A program made the translations under genes and the position numbers. 6,086 nt of DNA, taken from contig DFDT01000098.1 of assembly GCA_002368865.1 (NCBI GenBank), forward strand, positions 1 through 6,086, given 5' to 3'. Within the stretch, counting starts at the first letter, position 1. Each line of letters starts with the position of its first letter. The notes under the pieces are model-generated. The model did not search any database, was not told the DNA's origin, and saw only the letters and a program-made list of their open reading frames with translations. Below, piece by piece: positions 6,082 through 6,086 of the stretch. This DNA comes from Lachnospiraceae bacterium UBA3821. GTDB taxonomy: Bacteria; Bacillota; Clostridia; Lachnospirales; Lachnospiraceae.

Positions 6082-6086
6082 TCAAT

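Noticed and set aside
5711..6085. Minus-strand frames with a repeated FRVPG pattern
   Set aside because: The pattern is only the antisense reading of the 15-bp repeat in the channel gene, and there is no start signal for it.

Overview
The window looks like chromosomal DNA from a Gram-positive Clostridia relative, most likely a Lachnospiraceae-type gut anaerobe. Four things suggest this: moderate GC, AGGAGG-like Shine-Dalgarno sites, a short ProB without a PUA domain, and the cysteine-containing Lgt variant (GRIGC...GCCYG). This placement is inference from gene content, not a database match. All genes lie on the + strand.

Layout: (1) 1-1535 is the 3' part of a COG2509-type FAD-dependent dehydrogenase whose 5' end lies outside the window. 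(2) 1536-1636 is an AT-rich spacer built from a 32-bp-period direct repeat that also folds as a nested palindrome, with a possible promoter and a Shine-Dalgarno/ATG that leads nowhere. (3) 1637-2302 is the C-terminal half of an AAA+ ATPase of the DUF4143 family. The ATPase domain is missing, so it is called a pseudogene. (4) 2324-3076 is lgt, translationally coupled by an 8-bp overlap to an unrecognised membrane-anchored protein at 3069-4016. (5) A near-consensus sigma-A promoter at 4050-4078 drives proB (4144-5013), followed after 16 nt by a six-helix voltage-gated K+ channel gene (5030-6037). (6) A strong promoter at 6052-6081 points out of the right edge to an unseen gene.

How the genes may work together: Lgt attaches diacylglycerol to prolipoproteins at the membrane, and its overlapping partner is a single-pass protein with an extracytoplasmic domain of unknown role. 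ProB catalyses the first step of proline synthesis. The usual partner proA is not next to it; a K+ channel occupies that place. Proline and K+ are both osmotic solutes, so a shared osmotic role is possible but only inferred. The AAA/DUF4143 remnant looks more AT-rich than its neighbours and is probably a decaying accessory gene.

I found no CRISPR array, tRNA, rRNA, intact transposon or clear new multi-gene system. The most unusual signals are the nested repeat at 1540-1619, the ribbon-helix-helix-like segment in the channel's cytoplasmic tail, and the proB-channel pairing.
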